Positions 27,035-36,767 of a DNA stretch of 64,000 nt are shown here, piece by piece. Both the position numbers and the translations under genes were made by a program. Source of the stretch: DATKYQ01 sp035528415 (GTDB taxonomy: Bacteria > Myxococcota > B64-G9); the NCBI GenBank assembly GCA_035528415.1, contig DATKYQ010000055.1:62001-126000 (forward strand), given 5' to 3'. The notes beneath the pieces were generated by a model. That model saw only the letters and a program-made list of their open reading frames with translations. It made no database searches and was not told the origin of the DNA. Positions within the stretch are counted from its first letter, which is position 1. Each line of letters opens with the position of its first letter.

Positions 27035-30000
27035 CTACATCTCGGTAAAATCGGTGTAGTAGACATACAACCTTACATCGTCCAGCGATTGCAGGTTGAC
27101 GTCCTGGTTGACCCTCTCGTCGCGCTGGTTGATGGTCAGCTCCCAGTTACTGTTCACCAGCGGCATGTCCCGCATGCGCTTGTTCCTGTAGACGTCGCCC
27201 TCGAAGACATTGCCCGAGAAGGCGCGTTGCTCACCGACGATGGCGTTCAATACCGCGACCCGCTCTGGAAAGCTGTAGAAAGATTTCTTCCCGTCGACGC
27301 CCTGAACGGTCCCGGTGCCCCGCTGGCCGAGGTAGACCCGGGCAACGCTGTCACCGAGATCGCCGCCGAGCAGTTGGGCCTCGATATAATGAACCTTGTG
27401 GTTGCGGGTCAACGGGCTGAGATCGTCCAGGCGTGTGGCAAAAGGTATGGTAATGTACCCGCGTGAGTCCAGCAAGGCAGAGTCCGAGATGCGGTCACGC
27501 ATGATCTGGGTACGTCGCCCGTCGGTCAGCGGCAGGTTGTTCTCGTCGAAGCGCTCGATGTCGAACACCTCGTTCTTGAGCGAGATGACCGCGACCCTCA
27601 AATCGGGATTGCCGTAGTGCTCCTCGAAGGAAATGTATTCGCCCTCCAGTTGGTCCAGGTATGCCTCCAGGGTGATATCGCCGTGGGCAACCATGCGCAC
27701 CAGGAACAGGTCCTCGAGCGGGGCGTAACTCTGGCTGGTGTAGTACTCGTAGACGCGCGTCGCCCGGTAGGCATACTTTAGCGCCTCATCGAAGGTGCGG
27801 TCGGCAGTCAGGATGGCGTCGTTCTTGTAGATACGGAAGTTGGGATCGTTGCGAGCGGCCGCCACATTTATGGCCAGTTGCTCGGTTTCCGACTGTTCGT
27901 TTATCAGGCGCTTTGCCTTGTTGGCCAGCCTGACGACCTTGGCCGAGGCCAGCTGCAGCCTTTGTATGGCCTTGAGCAACTCGATGTGCAGCGAGCCCAG
28001 GTTCAGCATAAAGGTGCGCACCTTGGCGTCCGAATCGACCCGGGCGTAGTCGCATTCCCGGGTGATCTGCCACTTTGACATTGCCTGCTCCTCTTCGTCG
28101 ATCTGGTGCTCTTCATACTCGAGTTTGGAGTCGAGACCGATGAAGATACCCTCCCAAGCGGCGTAGCCGGCGCTCAGTATGGCCAGGTTGGCGGTGGAGA
28201 TGGCACACTCGCCGTTCAACGGGCTGCACTTGGCCATGTCCGCAATGTGCTCGGCATGGTCCATGATGCGCATGGTCGCATCCCGGGCTACGCGGCACCT
28301 CCTGATAGTGTCTTTGTGCTTGATGATCTCTTCGGCGGTGTCGAAGACGTACTCGGCCGTGTCCTCGATCAGATCGCACATGTTCTCTACCCGCTCCTGT
28401 TCTATCTTGATCTCGGAGATCTGGTCGTCGAGATCCATACGGGCGCGCTTGACTCCCAGGAAGGCCAGGTCGGCCTCAGCCATGGCCTCGTGGATCAGGC
28501 CGTTGCCGACCAGCCCGCAAGGGTCGCCGGGAAAGAAACGCAACTTGTCGTGCATGGCGGCATACTTGGGGATGCCAGCATAGATGCGTCCGTCGTCACC
28601 CTCGAAGGTGCCGCACAGGTCGCCAAGCTGGCCCTCGTAATTGTTGCGGATGCTGACCAACTCGCTCTGGAACGCCTCTGCATCGGTATCGAAGCTGCGG
28701 CTGGTTTCCAACGCAATCTCTTCCTTGGTGCGTGCGCTGGCCAGCTTGTCTTTGCCCAGGTCGAGCGCCTTCTCGAAGGCGTTGGTGTCCAGCGGGTCCA
28801 TTGCCGGAAAAGGCACGTAGTCGGGCGCGTAGCCGAAAAACGACTGGTTGTCCGAGATCGATTCGTAGACATTGCGCATCTTGCGCAATGCCGAGCGGTA
28901 GCCTCGCTGGGCCAGTTCGACCAGATGGCTGATCTGCGGCCAGTCTGCCAGCTCGACCACTCGCCGCATCTTGAGCATCATCCTGGAAAGGACGACCGAC
29001 TCGAGATAGGCCGCGGTGTAGGCACTGGCCACTACCCGGCGGGCGAGATCGGGACGGTTGAACTGCTGGTAACGATTTGCTATTTCGCTCCAGGCACGCG
29101 ATTTCTGGGTCGAGGCGCGGATCAACCGATCGAAGTAGGCCGTAACGGTTTCCTGGGTGACGAAAGAGGAATCCACGGTGGCGGTCGAGAGAGTCTTCCA
29201 GATCAGCGGGCTCAGGCTGTAGAAACGATCGAGAGCCAGTTGGTAGTACTGGGTCGCCTGGTAGAGAGAGTACATCTCGAAGCCGGCGCCCCCGGAGAGA
29301 TTGATCCCCTCGGGCGGTTCGAAGAGGCTGCCCTCGAACGAGCGCACTCCAGAGCCGGCCAGGTCGAAGCGCGAGGCGAAGGAGTCAGTGTAGGCTTCGT
29401 CGCCCAGCATGATCAGCAACTCGGCGTTGAGGCGCTCGAAACCTTCGTAGACTATGGACACGTCGAGTTGGTTGCCGGCCGCATCCTTATCAATCGTCTG
29501 GTAGGCAAAGCTGGTCTTCAGAAAGTCGAGCACGTCCTGTTTGACATCAGCGGACATGTCCGCGTCGTGCTCCGTGTAAAGGTAGGTCAGACAGTCAATG
29601 CGCTCGGCCAGCTCCTCGATGCCCTGAGGATCGTAGCAGTACGGAATGGCATCCGACCGGGGCTGGCAAATGGTCGGGGTAAAACCTACGTTCTTGCCCG
29701 TCCGCGAGCGAAAGCGGGTCTTGTAACGGAAGACATCCTGCACCGCGCTGTAGGCGTTGACGAAGGCGACACCCGAAATGTCGGCCTTCTTGAAGAAATC
29801 CTTGCCCGACCTGAGATCGTCGCGATCCATGTCGCAGTAGACGCTTCCCGCGTCTTGGCACTTCCAGACCGGGTCTTGCCGGATGTAGTAGTCGGGCTGG
29901 GGGCCCCCGTCATCGTAGTCGCCCGACTCATTCATCCATTGATTTAAGGTCGACCAGCAGTCACCCCGCGTCATGACGTCCACCCGTACCGAGTGGTGGA

Positions 30001-32431
30001 AGGAGTCGTGCGCGTCATAGTAGCCGTCCTCGCCCTCGTCGATCTCGACATCGTAATCGATCTCGTTCGCCTTGAACCCGTTGTCGCAGGAGAGCGCGGC
30101 GATCATCCCGTCGTCCGCGGGCGCGCCGGCCGCCATCGGGGTGAGAGTAAAGTAGACTACCCGACTGTCCTCGGGACAGGGAACCTGGTAGTCGTTATCA
30201 GACGTCTCAACCAGGCCGTCAATCAGGCCGGTGTCTTCGCAGTACCAATGGACCTTCTCGTCGTCGCCGGCGGCAATTACATCGGCCGTCCCGACATCGG
30301 GACCGCCCTCGATCAGCGTCTTCGAAAGATCGTCGCTGTCGAGCGGGTCGTCGGGATCGTAGGCATCGCCGGTGGCATCCTTTATCCTGTCCAGGAGCCG
30401 CTGACTACAGACGATACCGAGCAGATCGTCATCGAAGGTCCGGTCTTCCGCAACCGAGTTTCCCGCGAAGTCTTCATCCGCCAGCTTGGCCGTGGTGCGG
30501 CTCAGGTGCAATATGCCGTATGCCGAGAAACCTTCGTTGTCGTCGGGCCCCATGAACGACTCGAAGTTTTCCTTGAAGATGATATATAGCTCATCGCCGT
30601 TGACCAGCGCCCCCGACACCAGGATGACATTGCGCAACCTGGTGCGCCCGTCGGGAATGGGGTTGGAGGCGGCGTAGCTTTGATTCTGCATGACCTTGGC
30701 GTTGTCGCCGCCCGGATCTCCGAAGGGCAACATCGTGTCGCGGCATTCGAAACGATACAGCTGGCCGTTTACCTCGGCGGTGCCCTTTTCGAAGCCCGGC
30801 ACCAGCCAGGGCGTCTTGTATACGTCGTAGGTCGCACCGGCATAGTCGCTGCAAGAACCGCTGTCGGCCGGATCGGCCATCTGGAAGCGCCCGCCGGCCA
30901 GCACCTGGGCTCCGAAGCCCGTCAGCGGACAGATGACCACGCCCTTGGCGTTGGCAGTGCACTGGGCCGGGTCGCCCTCGAACTGTAAAGTGACCTCGGG
31001 ATCTCCAGCGTAGTGCAGCGTCTGGTCGGTGACTACCTTGCCTTTCAAGACGGCGGGCCCGCCGTCTTGCTTCAGGTTCATGGCGATGGGAAACTCGACT
31101 GCGCCTGCAGGAATGGGCTTGTCTTTCAGATCCTGTGTATAGACCGCGTAGCCGTCGACGTTGTTGTACGGGAAGCAGGCGTTCTCGGCCAGCGAGCAAT
31201 TGCCATACTCGTTCACCCAGGGAAGCTTCCAGGTCTCGTCGATGGTTGCATTCAAGGCCGCCTGGAACTCGCCCAGACCGCGCTGGCCACTGGTGAACTC
31301 GTCCCAGAAGACCAGAAAGGCATTCTCCAGGCCTGAGGTGTCGCCGTTCGCCAGCCACTGCTCGATTCCCTTGTCGCGGAAGGAAGCAAAGTAGAACATG
31401 TTACCGTTCCACTGTCCCTCGGGGCGTGCCCGGTAGGTCAGCAGCAGCTCGCGATTGCCCATCTGCTTGTTTTCGATCCGCAGCACGCCTTCCCAGCGAT
31501 TTGCCAAATCGGTTTCCTCGACGCTGCCGGCCTCGGCCAGAAAGATCTGCACTTCGGAGAAGGGTTCGACGTGAACGCTGAACTCGGCGTCCTTGGTGGG
31601 CGAGCCGGCTTTGCCGACCTCGATCCAGTAGAGAGGGGTGCCGTCGTCGGCGCTAACAGTAACGCTGCCGTCGGCGCCGTAGCCCGTGTGGCTGAACTTG
31701 CGGATCACGAAGTCCTGCGGGGCGGGGTGCTCGTTTGACAGGAAGAAGGATCCGTCGGGCTTGATGTTGGAGAACTCGAGCACCGAGGTGCTGGTGGTGA
31801 AAGTGCCCTCGACCTGGCTGAATCCGCCCTCCGATGTCCGGCGGGCCGGCATGCAGAAACCGTTCTCTCCGTCCTCGGGCAGGCACACCCGGTCGGACCC
31901 CGCGCAGGGACTGGAAACCGTGTTGCAGGGCAACCGGCAAACGTGCCGGTGGCAGAGGCGGCCGTCATTACAGTCGTCGTCGGTTGTGCAGTTGGAATAG
32001 CAGGCGCTCTGGATGCAGGTCTGGAAATCGGGGCAGTCGGAGTCGTTTTCGCAGCCGGCGGTCTGGGCTTGGGTCAAGGACGAGGTTCCGGCGCCGGTCG
32101 AGACGCTTCCCGGCGGCTGGCAGGAGCCGTTCATGCACACGTTTCCTCCGATGCAACCCTCCATCAATCCCTCGGACGAGCAGGGCAAATAGGTGCCGCC
32201 GTCCTTGAGCAGACCCGACCGGCAGGGTGAGTAGCACACCGGGTCGGGCGGCGGTTGCTGGTCTGAGACGCATAACCCGTCGACGCAGACCATGCCCGCC
32301 GTGGTACAGGATCCGTCATCGAGACATTCGCAGCCCTGGGTGCCCGGGTCGCACTTCCGGCCGCCCGATCCGGAGCAGCCGATCAGCAAGGAGGAAGATA
32401 GAAACAATGAGACTATCAAACGCTTTTTCAT
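27035..32431 (-). CDS. Giant lipoprotein, 1798 aa, unknown function
   Basis: The ATG is 41 codons inside the longest open frame. It is chosen because it starts a signal ending LLIGC (Cys19), with AAGGAT upstream. Residues to about 200 are Cys-rich modules (CDPGTQGCECLDDGSC, CENDSDCPDFQTC). A beta-rich central part follows. The C-terminal 800 residues are mostly helical and probably coiled coil (KKRARMDLDDQ-type heptads; SEIKIEQERVENMCDLIED, RLQLASAKVVRLANKAKRL). The overall design is lipid anchor, Cys stalk, body and long helical part. It starts 25 bp after the secreted protein gene at 32457-33533 and ends 20 bp before the next lipoprotein. Role unknown; surface exposure is likely. Confidence 0.85.
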   Translation of the reverse strand: MKKRLIVSLFLSSSLLIGCSGSGGRKCDPGTQGCECLDDGSCTTAGMVCVDGLCVSDQQPPPDPVCYSPCRSGLLKDGGTYLPCSSEGLMEGCIGGNVCMNGSCQPPGSVSTGAGTSSLTQAQTAGCENDSDCPDFQTCIQSACYSNCTTDDDCNDGRLCHRHVCRLPCNTVSSPCAGSDRVCLPEDGENGFCMPARRTSEGGFSQVEGTFTTSTSVLEFSNIKPDGSFFLSNEHPAPQDFVIRKFSHTGYGADGSVTVSADDGTPLYWIEVGKAGSPTKDAEFSVHVEPFSEVQIFLAEAGSVEETDLANRWEGVLRIENKQMGNRELLLTYRARPEGQWNGNMFYFASFRDKGIEQWLANGDTSGLENAFLVFWDEFTSGQRGLGEFQAALNATIDETWKLPWVNEYGNCSLAENACFPYNNVDGYAVYTQDLKDKPIPAGAVEFPIAMNLKQDGGPAVLKGKVVTDQTLHYAGDPEVTLQFEGDPAQCTANAKGVVICPLTGFGAQVLAGGRFQMADPADSGSCSDYAGATYDVYKTPWLVPGFEKGTAEVNGQLYRFECRDTMLPFGDPGGDNAKVMQNQSYAASNPIPDGRTRLRNVILVSGALVNGDELYIIFKENFESFMGPDDNEGFSAYGILHLSRTTAKLADEDFAGNSVAEDRTFDDDLLGIVCSQRLLDRIKDATGDAYDPDDPLDSDDLSKTLIEGGPDVGTADVIAAGDDEKVHWYCEDTGLIDGLVETSDNDYQVPCPEDSRVVYFTLTPMAAGAPADDGMIAALSCDNGFKANEIDYDVEIDEGEDGYYDAHDSFHHSVRVDVMTRGDCWSTLNQWMNESGDYDDGGPQPDYYIRQDPVWKCQDAGSVYCDMDRDDLRSGKDFFKKADISGVAFVNAYSAVQDVFRYKTRFRSRTGKNVGFTPTICQPRSDAIPYCYDPQGIEELAERIDCLTYLYTEHDADMSADVKQDVLDFLKTSFAYQTIDKDAAGNQLDVSIVYEGFERLNAELLIMLGDEAYTDSFASRFDLAGSGVRSFEGSLFEPPEGINLSGGAGFEMYSLYQATQYYQLALDRFYSLSPLIWKTLSTATVDSSFVTQETVTAYFDRLIRASTQKSRAWSEIANRYQQFNRPDLARRVVASAYTAAYLESVVLSRMMLKMRRVVELADWPQISHLVELAQRGYRSALRKMRNVYESISDNQSFFGYAPDYVPFPAMDPLDTNAFEKALDLGKDKLASARTKEEIALETSRSFDTDAEAFQSELVSIRNNYEGQLGDLCGTFEGDDGRIYAGIPKYAAMHDKLRFFPGDPCGLVGNGLIHEAMAEADLAFLGVKRARMDLDDQISEIKIEQERVENMCDLIEDTAEYVFDTAEEIIKHKDTIRRCRVARDATMRIMDHAEHIADMAKCSPLNGECAISTANLAILSAGYAAWEGIFIGLDSKLEYEEHQIDEEEQAMSKWQITRECDYARVDSDAKVRTFMLNLGSLHIELLKAIQRLQLASAKVVRLANKAKRLINEQSETEQLAINVAAARNDPNFRIYKNDAILTADRTFDEALKYAYRATRVYEYYTSQSYAPLEDLFLVRMVAHGDITLEAYLDQLEGEYISFEEHYGNPDLRVAVISLKNEVFDIERFDENNLPLTDGRRTQIMRDRISDSALLDSRGYITIPFATRLDDLSPLTRNHKVHYIEAQLLGGDLGDSVARVYLGQRGTGTVQGVDGKKSFYSFPERVAVLNAIVGEQRAFSGNVFEGDVYRNKRMRDMPLVNSNWELTINQRDERVNQDVNLQSLDDVRLYVYYTDFTEM

Positions 32432-32456
32432 ATCAAGAATCCTTATGGGAAGAGGC

Positions 32457-33533
32457 TCACGGGAAGAAGTAGCCGGGAATACAGCAGAAGTAGTTGTGCA
32501 CATCGGTGGACGCCACTCGATCGACCGTGTTGTCATCTCCGTTGAAAGACGCAATACCCTGCCAGACAGAGTCCACGTAGCTAGTATAGGAATATCCGGA
32601 CGTCACGATTTTGTCGGTGTTGGCAGCCCCATCCGTCTCTTGTGTACAAGTCGAGGTTGAGGGCTGGAGCGTGTCGCACAACAAGAGTACGTCGAGCGAA
32701 CAAACCACGGCATAGCGAACATGGCATCTGTCGGACGCCGTATCGAAACTCCCCCTCCCGGCCGTGTTGTCGATGCACCAGGTTCCGAGCCGGGTCATGT
32801 TGTCCGGACATTTCCAGCGCAGCGTTCCGTCCACCGTGGCGTTTCCAAACCCGTCGACCCGGATGCCAAGCCCCTTGTTGAGAAGGCGGAGCTCGGGAGC
32901 ATCGGTGTCGTAGGTGATACTTGCCACCTGATTGGCGTCTTGTTTGTCATACAGGCTGAGGCCGCCTGCGGCCTCGTCGCCTATCGGAAACTCCAGCGTC
33001 GACTCGGGTACGAGCTGTCCGATCTGACCCGGGCTCTGGCCGTCCTCGCCGCTGCCCACCAGCACGGCCGCCGAACTGGCGTCCAGGTCGGCCCCACCGA
33101 CGCCCAGGTGGCCGGATACCGAGAAGTCGTTGCCGAATGTGGTGCCCAGCGCGTAAGGCGCCGGCAAGATCTGCTGGCGACCGTCAAGCGTGACCTCTTC
33201 GGCGCCGTCTATGACGGTGACTTCGAGATAAACCGGGCCCTGGGAAAAGGCCCCTCGCGGAAAAGGGGTAAGCGTTACGGAGAATCGACCCGAGTGAATG
33301 GGCACGTCGACCAGCGTGAATTCGCTGCCGATCAGGTTGCCGTCCGCGGGGGCGTCAAACAGCCCGAACCTGAAGGTGCGCGTGCCGTTCATAGGGGCAC
33401 CGTCCTTCTCGAGAAAGCCGCCATAGGCGATCGCTCCCTGCGGCCCCCCACCGACCTGGGCCGAGGCAGCCGTAGACAAGACGCAGAAAGCGAGGAAAGC
33501 GGGAAATAAGAAGATCACGCGCGTAGGGTTCAT
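32457..33533 (-). CDS. Secreted protein with tail-fibre-like N-terminal domain, 358 aa
   Basis: A signal peptide (MNPTRVIFLFPAFLAFCVLSTAASA) is followed by a domain with AIAYGGFLEKDGAPMNGTRTF and GRFSVTLTPF, then a LDGRQQILPAPYAL block. This arrangement is common in bacterial secreted proteins resembling phage tail fibres. The C-terminal 110 residues are Cys-rich (WKCPDNMTRLGTWCID, NYFCCIPGYFFP). The ATG at 33533 is preferred because GGAGG lies seven bases upstream. It is the first gene of the run that includes the 1798-aa lipoprotein (25 bp gap). A GTTAC-AGA-GTAAC inverted repeat at 33557-33569 lies in its leader. Function unknown. Confidence 0.8.
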   Translation of the reverse strand: MNPTRVIFLFPAFLAFCVLSTAASAQVGGGPQGAIAYGGFLEKDGAPMNGTRTFRFGLFDAPADGNLIGSEFTLVDVPIHSGRFSVTLTPFPRGAFSQGPVYLEVTVIDGAEEVTLDGRQQILPAPYALGTTFGNDFSVSGHLGVGGADLDASSAAVLVGSGEDGQSPGQIGQLVPESTLEFPIGDEAAGGLSLYDKQDANQVASITYDTDAPELRLLNKGLGIRVDGFGNATVDGTLRWKCPDNMTRLGTWCIDNTAGRGSFDTASDRCHVRYAVVCSLDVLLLCDTLQPSTSTCTQETDGAANTDKIVTSGYSYTSYVDSVWQGIASFNGDDNTVDRVASTDVHNYFCCIPGYFFP

Positions 33534-33656
33534 TGTTTTTCCTCCATGAAGCAATTGTTACAGAGTAACTGTCAGGGCGGAGACTAACCTACTTGGATAA
33601 GAAAGTACAGGCAAAGGGGGCGCACGGGCGGTCTCAACTCTTTACCCGGGAAGAAA

Positions 33657-35525
33657 TCAGCTAGCGCCGTGCAGCCTTTCGGCGACATCGGAAAGACCCG
33701 CGGCTTCGAGCACGGCGCGGGTGGGCCGGCCTTGCTGGTCGAGACCGCGGGCGGCGTAGTAGTCGCGGCGCAGCCTCTCGGAGTCGGGCACCGAACCGGC
33801 CGCGCCGCCGTCGGGAAGCGGTATCAGGACCTTCTTGGGCAGGCGATCGTCGGCGGCCGTTATACCCATCAGGTTGATTAGCGCCCTCTTTATCAGCCAG
33901 GTTCTGGCGCCGATCTTCAGGTAGTCGTCCATTGTCAGATCCAGGCCGCAGAAAGCATTGAGCGCCGCCAGCGGATCTCCCGAGGCCATGGTCCACATGT
34001 CGAAGGTACACAGCAGAAGCGAATTGCACTGCACGCCGAAATCCTCGGCCCGCTTGACCACCTCGCCCTTGCCCTCGTCGCTCTGGCCGTCGTAGTTATC
34101 CGAGAAGCCCATGTCGGTCCAGTCGACCATGCCCTGCTCGATGGGATGCATCAGGTGGGCGTTGTGACAGGCGCCGCGGTTGGACATCATGTAGGCCAGC
34201 CCCAGCCCGTGCCAGCCGCGCGGGTCGTGCATCGGCAGCTCGAGCCCCTTGATCTCGGCGGTCAGATCGGCGGCCCCTTTGCCTATCCTGCGCGCGGCCT
34301 CGCGGCTGCCCTCTGCCAGGATGTCTCCGATGCCTTCGCGCTTGGCTATCTTGTGAACCAGCTCGAGGATCGCACCTGCGTTGCCCCAGCGAAGATCCAA
34401 CCCGTCCAAATCTTCGCGCGAGAGGATGCCCTCGTTGTAGCAGTCCATGGCGAAGGCCACGGTCGACCCGCCGCTTATCGTATCCATGGCGTAACGGTTA
34501 CACCACTCGTTGATCTTCAGGATCGACGCGGCATCCGAGTTTTGGCACAACGATCCGAAGGCCGCGGCCGTCTCGTATTCGGGGCCGGGGCCCTGCTCCA
34601 TCTTGTATTCGCCCTCCTCGTTCTTCATCACCCGCTTGGAGGCTATCGGACAATTGCTGCAGGCTCCGGGTTTCACCAAGAACTTGTCGGTCATGGCCGG
34701 GCCGCCGATCTCGGCCGAGATCTCGAGCGCCTCGCCGACGCGGTAGTTTTTTATCGGCACGTCGCCGGTCATCATGCCCAGGTCCATTGACGAGTTGGTG
34801 CCCATCTCCGTAAGGCTCTGCGCCGGAACCGACTCGCGGATGCGGGCGAAGATTCTCTTACGCAATTCGGCAAGCGCTTTTTCGTCATGCGCCTCAATCT
34901 TGCCGCTGCCGCGGCAGGCTATCGCCTTGAGCTTTTTTACGCCCATCACGGCGCCCATCCCGGTGCGCCCGGCGAAGTCGTGCTTGTCGTGGCAGACGGC
35001 GGCGAACTTGACCAGGTTCTCCCCGGCCTGCCCGATGCACAAGACGCGCGCGGCCTTGCCCTGTCCGAAGAACCCACGCAGCTCGTCCACCGTCTGGTAG
35101 GCGTCCTTGCCCCACAAACCCGCGGCATCGACCAACTCGACTCGCTGATCGTCGATTGCCAATGTCAGCGGGACGTCGGACGCCCCGCGCACGATGACGC
35201 CGTCGTAGCCGGCCGCCTTCAGTTCGGGAGCAAAGCTGCCGCCGCAGGTCGACTCGCCCCAGATGCCGGTCAGCGGAGACTTTCCGCAGATTGCGAAACG
35301 AGATGCGCCGGGGATCTTCGAGCCGCCCAACAGGCCACACATGATATAAAGCGGGTTTTCCGCAGAGAGAGGTTCGAGATTGACGTCCTCCTGATCGAAA
35401 AACAGCCGGGCCGCCAGCCCCGCGCCGCCCAGGTAATCCCGCCACAGCTTTTCATCGATCTTGATGCGTTCGATCTTGCGCGTTCCCAGGTCGACTTCCA
35501 GCGCCACTCCGGTGATACCATGCAT
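33657..35525 (-). CDS. Aldehyde ferredoxin oxidoreductase family protein
   Basis: A 622-aa tungsten- or molybdenum-pterin enzyme of the AOR family, normal length about 610. It oxidises aldehydes to acids with ferredoxin, or acts on related substrates. Seen are the N-terminal block LGGAGLAARLFFDQED, the pterin region GRTGMGAVMGVKKLKAI, the HAxxxH-like MHDPRGWHGLGLAYMMSNRGACHNAH, and cluster ligands C289, C292 and C506. The third ligand position of the C-x2-C-x3-C motif is Ser296 (CSNCPIAS), encoded by TCC. The ATG has GGGAGG upstream; an open frame extending to 38351 is rejected because it runs antisense through two other genes. No MoaD-like or ferredoxin gene is adjacent. It is divergent from the M20 peptidase gene. 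Confidence 0.92.
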   Translation of the reverse strand: MHGITGVALEVDLGTRKIERIKIDEKLWRDYLGGAGLAARLFFDQEDVNLEPLSAENPLYIMCGLLGGSKIPGASRFAICGKSPLTGIWGESTCGGSFAPELKAAGYDGVIVRGASDVPLTLAIDDQRVELVDAAGLWGKDAYQTVDELRGFFGQGKAARVLCIGQAGENLVKFAAVCHDKHDFAGRTGMGAVMGVKKLKAIACRGSGKIEAHDEKALAELRKRIFARIRESVPAQSLTEMGTNSSMDLGMMTGDVPIKNYRVGEALEISAEIGGPAMTDKFLVKPGACSNCPIASKRVMKNEEGEYKMEQGPGPEYETAAAFGSLCQNSDAASILKINEWCNRYAMDTISGGSTVAFAMDCYNEGILSREDLDGLDLRWGNAGAILELVHKIAKREGIGDILAEGSREAARRIGKGAADLTAEIKGLELPMHDPRGWHGLGLAYMMSNRGACHNAHLMHPIEQGMVDWTDMGFSDNYDGQSDEGKGEVVKRAEDFGVQCNSLLLCTFDMWTMASGDPLAALNAFCGLDLTMDDYLKIGARTWLIKRALINLMGITAADDRLPKKVLIPLPDGGAAGSVPDSERLRRDYYAARGLDQQGRPTRAVLEAAGLSDVAERLHGAS

Positions 35526-35630
35526 GCCGTTCCTCCCGCGTATATGTTCACCTGAAGGCCCGATGCTATCCAACTCCTGCACTTGAATGCAAGCCATGAT
35601 CTTTTTTGCAGCTTGTCTCAGCCCTCGCGT

Positions 35631-35645
35631 GATAAGCTGCTTATC
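35631..35645. promoter_or_regulatory. Inverted repeat in the AOR / M20 divergent region
   Basis: GATAAG and CTTATC arms with a 3-nt loop lie 27 bp before the M20 peptidase ATG, within the 147-bp divergent intergenic region. It could be an operator or a leader hairpin. Confidence 0.35.
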
Positions 35646-35672
35646 TCTCGACAAACTCCAAGGAGGCCCGCA

Positions 35673-36749
35673 ATGCCGGAACGGATGGTGAAGCAGTTCA
35701 TGGAAATGGTGCGTATCGACTCCGAGTCGGGCAACGAGGCGCGTATGATGGACTACCTGCTCGGGGAACTCAAGGGCCTCGGAGGCGAAGTCGCGCTCGA
35801 CGACTACGGCAACTTGCTTGCGAAATTCCCCGAAAAGGGCTGCAGCGGCAAGCAGCCCGTCCTGCTCTCGTGCCACGCTGACACCGTCAAGCCGGGCGTG
35901 GGAATCGAACCCGTGCTCGAAGACGGCGTGATCCGCTCCGCCGGCGATACGATCCTGGGGGCCGACGACAAGGCGGGAATCGCCGAGGTGCTCGAGGCGA
36001 TCCGCATCGCCGAGGTGCACCCGCCTTTGGAGTTCGCGGTCTCGCGCCAGGAGGAAGTCGGCCTGCTGGGAGTCAAGAAGATGGACTTCTCTCGGATCGA
36101 GGCCAAGCGCGGCTTTCTGATGGACAACGACAGTCTTGACACCATCGTCGTCGGCGGACCGTCTTATTTCGCTATCGACGTTGTGGTAAGCGGCAAGTCG
36201 GCCCACGCCGGCATGGAGCCGGAAAAGGGAATCAACGCCATCCAGGCGGCCGCCAAGGCCATCGCCGCGCTCGAACTCGGCCGGCTCGACATCGGAATGA
36301 CGGCCAACGTGGGCGTGATCGAGGGCGGCTTGATCCGCAACGGCGTGCCCGACAAGACAAGTTTCTTGGCCGAGTGCCGTAGTGCCGATCACGACAAGGG
36401 TGTCGAGTTGGCGGGCAAAATGGAGCGCATCATTCGCGAACAGGTCGAATCCACGGGCGCCAAGGTAAGCATCAAGATCGACAACCTGTGCCGCGCGGTG
36501 ACCATTGCCGACGACGCGCCCAGCGTTATAATAGCCCAGGCGGCTTACAGGAAAGTGGGCATTGAGTCCAAGCCGATCCTGATCACCGGCTTCACCGACG
36601 CCTCGATCTACAACAACCAGGGCATCGAGATGGCCGTGGTCGGCGTCGGCGCCAAAAACGAGCACTCCACCGACGAGAGTATCTCTGTTACCGACATGCA
36701 AAAGGCCCTGCAGGCCCTGGTTGAAATGCTGCGCCTGAGCGCCGAATAG
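35673..36749 (+). CDS. M20-family metallopeptidase (PepT-like)
   Basis: A 358-aa protein. Zinc and catalytic blocks are HADT (His68, Asp70), GADDKAG (97-103, bridging Asp98), QEEVGLLG (126-133, catalytic Glu127) and a C-terminal HST(D/E)ES-type region (NEHSTDESISV). The layout follows peptidase T / M20 di-zinc exopeptidases, which release N-terminal residues from small peptides in the cytosol. The ATG at 35673 has a perfect AGGAGG seven bases upstream; a longer open frame starting at 35583 lacks one. It is followed 18 bp later by an FG-GAP lipoprotein gene, and is divergent from the aldehyde ferredoxin oxidoreductase gene. Confidence 0.92.
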   Translation: MPERMVKQFMEMVRIDSESGNEARMMDYLLGELKGLGGEVALDDYGNLLAKFPEKGCSGKQPVLLSCHADTVKPGVGIEPVLEDGVIRSAGDTILGADDKAGIAEVLEAIRIAEVHPPLEFAVSRQEEVGLLGVKKMDFSRIEAKRGFLMDNDSLDTIVVGGPSYFAIDVVVSGKSAHAGMEPEKGINAIQAAAKAIAALELGRLDIGMTANVGVIEGGLIRNGVPDKTSFLAECRSADHDKGVELAGKMERIIREQVESTGAKVSIKIDNLCRAVTIADDAPSVIIAQAAYRKVGIESKPILITGFTDASIYNNQGIEMAVVGVGAKNEHSTDESISVTDMQKALQALVEMLRLSAE

Positions 36750-36767
36750 ACCGATCGGGGGATTTGC

